Below are positions 60,597 through 64,000 of a stretch of DNA of 64,000 bases, piece by piece. The first letter of the stretch is position 1. Every line of letters starts with the position of its first letter. The stretch comes from Lichenicola cladoniae (GTDB lineage Bacteria > Pseudomonadota > Alphaproteobacteria > Acetobacterales > Acetobacteraceae): the NCBI RefSeq assembly GCF_013201075.1, contig NZ_CP053711.1, forward strand, positions 1 through 64,000. Direction: 5' to 3'. The notes under the pieces were generated by a model. That model ran no database searches. It was not told the origin of the DNA and worked only from the letters and a program-made list of their open reading frames with translations. A program made the position numbers and the translations under genes.

Positions 60597-61837
60597 CCGT
60601 CTCCGCACCCGTGCCGTCACTGGATCGCGGCGACGAGCGCGTCCGTCACGATGAAGGCCTGCGCGGCGAGCTCCGTGCCTTCCTCGACCGCGTCCGCTCG
60701 GGCGATCTCGGCATGTTGCCGGTGATCGTCGGCCTGATCGTCATTACCATCGTGTTCACCAGCCTAAACCCGATCTTTGTCGCCCCCAACAACCTCGTGA
60801 ACCTGCTGTTCGACTGCTCCTCCGTTGGGCTGATCTCGCTTGGCGTCGTGTTCGTGCTGCTGCTGGGCGAGATCGACCTGTCGATTGGCTCGATGAGCGG
60901 GTTGTCCTCGGCAATGCTCGGCGTGTTCTGGGTCAGCTCCGGTTGGCCTGTCTGGGCCGCGATCGTGGCCGCACTGGTCGCCGGAGCGGTGATCGGCCTC
61001 GTCTATGCCGAGCTCTACAATCGGTTCGGCATGCCGAGCTTCGTGGCGACGCTGGCGGGGCTTCTGGCGCTGCTCGGCCTGCAGCTCTACTTGCTGGGTG
61101 ACACCGGCTCGATCAACCTGCCGTACGGCTCACCGATTGTGCGTTTTGGGCAAACCCTGATCCTGCCGACATGGTTGTCGGTCGTGCTGGCACTGGTGCC
61201 CGGTGCTGCGATGCTAGCCACCGGGCTTGCCGAGCGCGGGCATCGCGTGGCCGCGAATCTGTCGGCTAAGCCGCTCCGCATCCTGTCGCTTAAGGCCGCC
61301 GCCACCACAATCCTGCTGCTGCTTGCCATCTTCTATCTCAGCCTCGGGCGCGGCGTGCCCGCGATCTTCGTGCTGTTCGCATTGCTCGTGATGGCGACCG
61401 AATACGCTCTGCGCCGCACGAAATGGGGCCGCTCAATGTTCGCAATTGGTGGTAACCGCGAGGCGGCGCGTCGCGCCGGCATCAACGTTCGCAACATCTA
61501 TCGCTCAGCTTTCATGCTGTGCAGCGCGTTCGCGGCAGGGGGCGGCATCCTGGTCGCCGGTCGCCTTGCCTCGGCCAGCCGCCAAGCGGGCACCGGCGAC
61601 GTCAATCTCAACGCTATCGCGGCTGCCGTGATCGGAGGTACCAGTCTGTTCGGCGGCCGCGGCAGCGCCTATTCCGCCCTCCTGGGTGTCATTGTAATCC
61701 AGGCGATCTCCAACGGCCTCACGCTCCTCAATCTTTCATCGAGCCTGCGCTACATGATCACCGGCGCCGTGCTCGCGGTCGCGGTGATCGTCGACTCACT
61801 CGCCCGCCGCTCGCGCGCCTCACACGGCCGCGCCTGA
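60593..61837 (+). CDS. Polyol/sugar ABC transporter permease (XylH/RbsC type)
   Basis: 414 residues, somewhat longer than RbsC and similar to Xyl[93 protein letters not shown] and [32 protein letters not shown] are the family motifs. About ten to twelve TM helices. Followed after 20 bases by the dehydrogenase gene. Confidence 0.92.
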
Positions 61838-61857
61838 CGCATTACGAAGGGTTCATC

Positions 61858-62586
61858 ATGGCTTCCTCGATCAGCGGCAAGGTGGCCGCCATCACCGGTG
61901 CCGCGTCCGGCATCGGCCTCGAATGCACCCGCCATCTCCTCGCCGAGGGTTGTCGCGTGGTGATGATTGACCGGGCGGCGGACAGGCTCCGCGAGCTCTG
62001 CACGGAGCTCGGCGCAGGAGCGATGCCACTCACCGTCGACCTGCTCAACCCCGCAGACGTGTCCAGCATCCTGCCGCGCATCCTCGATCTTGCAGGCGGC
62101 CTTGACATCTTTCATGCAAACGCGGGCACCTATATTGGTGGTGCCATCGCCGACGGCGATCCGGATGCTTGGGATCGCCTTCTCAGTCTTAACGTTGCCG
62201 CTTCTTTTCGGTCGGTCCATGCGGTGGTGCCGCATATGATCGCGCAAGGCTCCGGCGACATCATTTTCACGTCTTCCATCGCCGGTGTCGTGCCGGTGGT
62301 CTGGGAGCCGATCTACGTCGCATCGAAATACGCTGTGCAGGGCTTCGTGCACGCGACGCGCCGTCAGCTCGCGCCGCACGGCGTGCGGATGGGTGCGGTG
62401 CTGCCGGGTCCCGTGGTCACCGCGTTACTCGCGGACTGGCCGAAGGCGAAGATGGAGGAGGCGCTCGCGAATGGCAGCCTGATGCAGCCCAGCGAGGTCG
62501 CCGAGGCGGTGGTGTTCATGCTGACGCGCACAAAGGGTATTACAGTGCGCGACCTCGTCATCCTGCCCAGCAGCGTCGAGCTCTGA
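61858..62586 (+). CDS. rbtD: Ribitol 2-dehydrogenase (short-chain dehydrogenase)
   Basis: 242 residues from ATG 61858 (GAAGG upstream). Rossmann motif [19 protein letters not shown] (TGxxxGIG), IFHANAG (NAG), [11 protein letters not shown] (catalytic Ser), [11 protein letters not shown] (Tyr-x3-Lys) and [12 protein letters not shown]. Compared from memory with Klebsiella ribitol 2-dehydrogenase, long stretches agree ([53 protein letters not shown]). This makes oxidation of ribitol to D-ribulose with NAD+ the best guess. No ribulokinase follows; an IS element ends the cluster. Confidence 0.88.
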   Translation: MASSISGKVAAITGAASGIGLECTRHLLAEGCRVVMIDRAADRLRELCTELGAGAMPLTVDLLNPADVSSILPRILDLAGGLDIFHANAGTYIGGAIADGDPDAWDRLLSLNVAASFRSVHAVVPHMIAQGSGDIIFTSSIAGVVPVVWEPIYVASKYAVQGFVHATRRQLAPHGVRMGAVLPGPVVTALLADWPKAKMEEALANGSLMQPSEVAEAVVFMLTRTKGITVRDLVILPSSVEL

Positions 62587-62613
62587 CACCGTGGATCCTT
62601 ACTTCCTCGGCAT

Positions 62614-62966
62614 GGTTCTGTCAGCCTTTGAGCCAATGACGGATCTGGTAGCCGCTGGATGGTTGACGTAGCATCGCCAGTCATGGCAACGGGCGGGTTA
62701 TCGGGATAAGCCGCGCGTGCCTCGGGTTTGCTGCCGTTACAGGGAGGCCGGAGGTGATGGCGGGCGGCTATCGGCTGTCCGCTACTGGACCTGTGGGCGG
62801 CAGTTCAACGAGCGCAGCACCGGGTTCTCAAACAGACCTCTCTGTCCAGCGACATCGTCGCCTTCGTGGTGTTCTGCCGGCGGCGCTACCGGCTGACTCA
62901 GCATTGCTTGAGATCCTGGCGCTGCGCGGAACCGAGGTCACCCATGAGGCCAATCGTGACTGGGTA
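62614..62966 (+). pseudogene. IS6-D N-terminal fragment (copy 2)
   Basis: IS end GGTTCTGTCAGCC at 62614. Broken frames of the zinc-ribbon and helix region follow (TCGRQFNERS, DIVAFVVFCRRRYRLT, ILALRGTEVTHEANRDW), matching the element at 54037. Cut by the IS481-type element at 62967. No catalytic part. Confidence 0.78.
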
Positions 62967-63957
62967 TGTCTGGTTGTGAGACCTCCTTGGCGGCTTCTAC
63001 GATCAGTCGAGCCTTGGTGAGGTCGCATGGACCTGCTCTGGTGTTTGCCTCGCGATGATCGGTTGAACACATAGAAGCCAGTTGTTCCTGCACGACCTGG
63101 TTTGGTTTTCTGGCAGCGAGGACCCGCTGTCTGCGCGCGTTGTAGGCGACGTTGAAGCCGCGGAGAACCTGCTCGAGAGCACGATGCGAATAGATGTTGA
63201 TGCCCAATACCTCGCTGCTAATGCGGCCGTTGAAGCGCTCCACCATGCCATTTGTTTGTGGGGTTCGCGGCTTGGTATGGCGATAGTGCGCGCCCAGGCT
63301 CGCGCGTACCTTTGCGAAGGCCGGCGTGAAGCAGCTGCCGTTATCGGTCAGCACGTCGGTGAGCGGGGATGGAAAGGCAGTGGACGCCTCGCGGAGGAAG
63401 GCAATGGCGCTCTTTTCGGTTTCGTCGTCTTTGACGGCAAGGTGGACCGAGCGTGAGCATCGGTCGATGGCCACGTAGAGAAACCGTTTGCGCCTTTCGC
63501 CATTGGCCGTTTTGCAGCTTTGGCAGTTGCTTGATGTCGATATGCACGCAGCCGAGGTCGTATTCGCGGAACGTTCCCTGGCCTTTGGTGGGCTGCTCGG
63601 ATGAGGGTTTAAAGGTCTGCGATTGAGGCCAGCTGCCTTGAGAATACGCCAGATACTGTCGCGTTTGAGGTGTAGCAGGAAGTGGCAGACGACGAAAGTC
63701 AGATCATCCAGAGGAAAGTCAGTTTCACGTCGCATGGTGCAGACGATCGCACGCTCTTCATCAGTCGCCTTCCAGGGAAGTCGGTGCGGGCGCGCTGAGT
63801 GATCGAGGCAGTCAGCGGCACCTCGCTTGCGCCACTTGCATACCGTTTCGGCGCTGATGCCGTAGCGCCTGGCTACAGTGCTACTCGGCTCCGTGGATCG
63901 GGCGATCTCGATGCGGGTGGTGGGTGTGGTACGGGCTTGCGGATGGATCTGCGGCAT
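62938..63957 (-). pseudogene. IS481-family transposase with two compensating frameshifts
   Basis: 339 codons without a stop: HTH (TVARRYGISAETVCKWRKRG), LTFVVCHFLLHLKRDSIWRILKAAGLNR, then VLTDNGSCFTPAF (second Asp) and NGMVERFNGRI (Glu). Residues ~118-150 are scrambled. The neighbouring frame reads REYDLGCVHIDIKQLPKLQ, which contains the first catalytic Asp, so one indel shifts out and a second shifts back. The protein as read lacks this Asp. The IS begins at TGTCTGGTTGTGAGACC (62967); the last ~10 codons and the stop come from flanking DNA. The other IS end is beyond the window. Confidence 0.8.
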
Positions 63958-64000
63958 GCGTCTCCTGTGTCCGGTTACAGCGGCAAGGCGGTTAAACCTG

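Noticed and set aside
61519-62586. N-terminal extension of the ribitol dehydrogenase
   Set aside because: The extra 113 residues overlap the permease gene in another frame. ATG 61858 has a ribosome-binding site and matches the family start.

Overview
This is a high-GC alphaproteobacterial accessory replicon, most likely a plasmid or plasmid-like chromid of an acetic-acid-bacterium relative (Acetobacteraceae). It carries a RepA_C-type initiator flanked by 19-bp iterons, two separate ParA partition loci, a MobC-like mobilisation gene, two toxin-antitoxin loci and a very dense load of insertion sequences (IS21, IS110, IS5/IS1031-type, IS6, IS3, IS66, IS481 and IS630 pieces). The family assignment rests on gene content and protein resemblance recalled from memory; no 16S or core gene is present to prove it.

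Layout. 1-7.6 kb is a defence-like island on the minus strand: an MmeI-like restriction-methylase broken by two in-frame amber codons, a ThsB-like TIR protein, a stand-alone SLOG-fold protein and a TIR-TPR protein, then a frameshifted serine recombinase and an AT-rich orphan. 7.6-15.5 kb is the plasmid backbone: mobC with palindromic repeats, a HigBA-like pair with a frameshifted toxin, small orphans, a single-domain response regulator, a Toprim protein, parB/parA/RHH, the iteron origin and repA. 15.8-18.4 kb is a complete IS21 element with a recognisable 5-bp target duplication that interrupts an ORF. 18.7-22.5 kb holds a PIN toxin-antitoxin pair, a duplicated pair of unknown overlapping genes, a second ParA/RHH partition locus, and a short repeat recurring between these genes. 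22.5-28.3 kb is a compact module: a tyrosine recombinase divergent from a tightly packed operon of an Rmf/CrpP-like protein, a DnaB-like ATPase, an integrase-like protein without its catalytic residues, an unknown, a ScpA-like kleisin and an RHH protein.

28.4-39.9 kb has a LysR regulator with an RND efflux pump, a TonB-dependent receptor with a cupredoxin-like lipoprotein, a decayed pitA/DUF47 phosphate-uptake pair and a Nudix protein. 40-43.3 kb is an IS graveyard, including an intact IS110 transposase with a possible bridge RNA and an IS5 element nested in an older IS110-type gene. 43.4-48 kb encodes a four-gene sugar ABC transporter of the YtfQRT-YjfF (galactofuranose) layout. 49-57 kb has a secreted GH5-like glycoside hydrolase and a carotenoid oxygenase among IS fragments, with a 592-bp direct repeat. 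57.4-62.6 kb is a ribitol-type catabolic cluster: a LacI regulator divergent from a sugar ABC transporter and a short-chain dehydrogenase very like ribitol 2-dehydrogenase. The window ends in an IS481-type element.

The replicon thus combines maintenance functions with niche functions: uptake and oxidation of a polyol, uptake of a galactofuranose-like sugar, polysaccharide cleavage, efflux and phage defence. Ribitol plus galactofuranose would suit a lichen- or alga-associated acetic acid bacterium, but that is inference. The most interesting parts are the split TIR/SLOG/TIR cluster (2.2-4.6 kb) and the recombinase/DnaB-like/ScpA module with its unusual cluster of palindromes (22.5-28.3 kb). 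Many single-base frameshifts occur, so either decay or residual sequencing error should be kept in mind.
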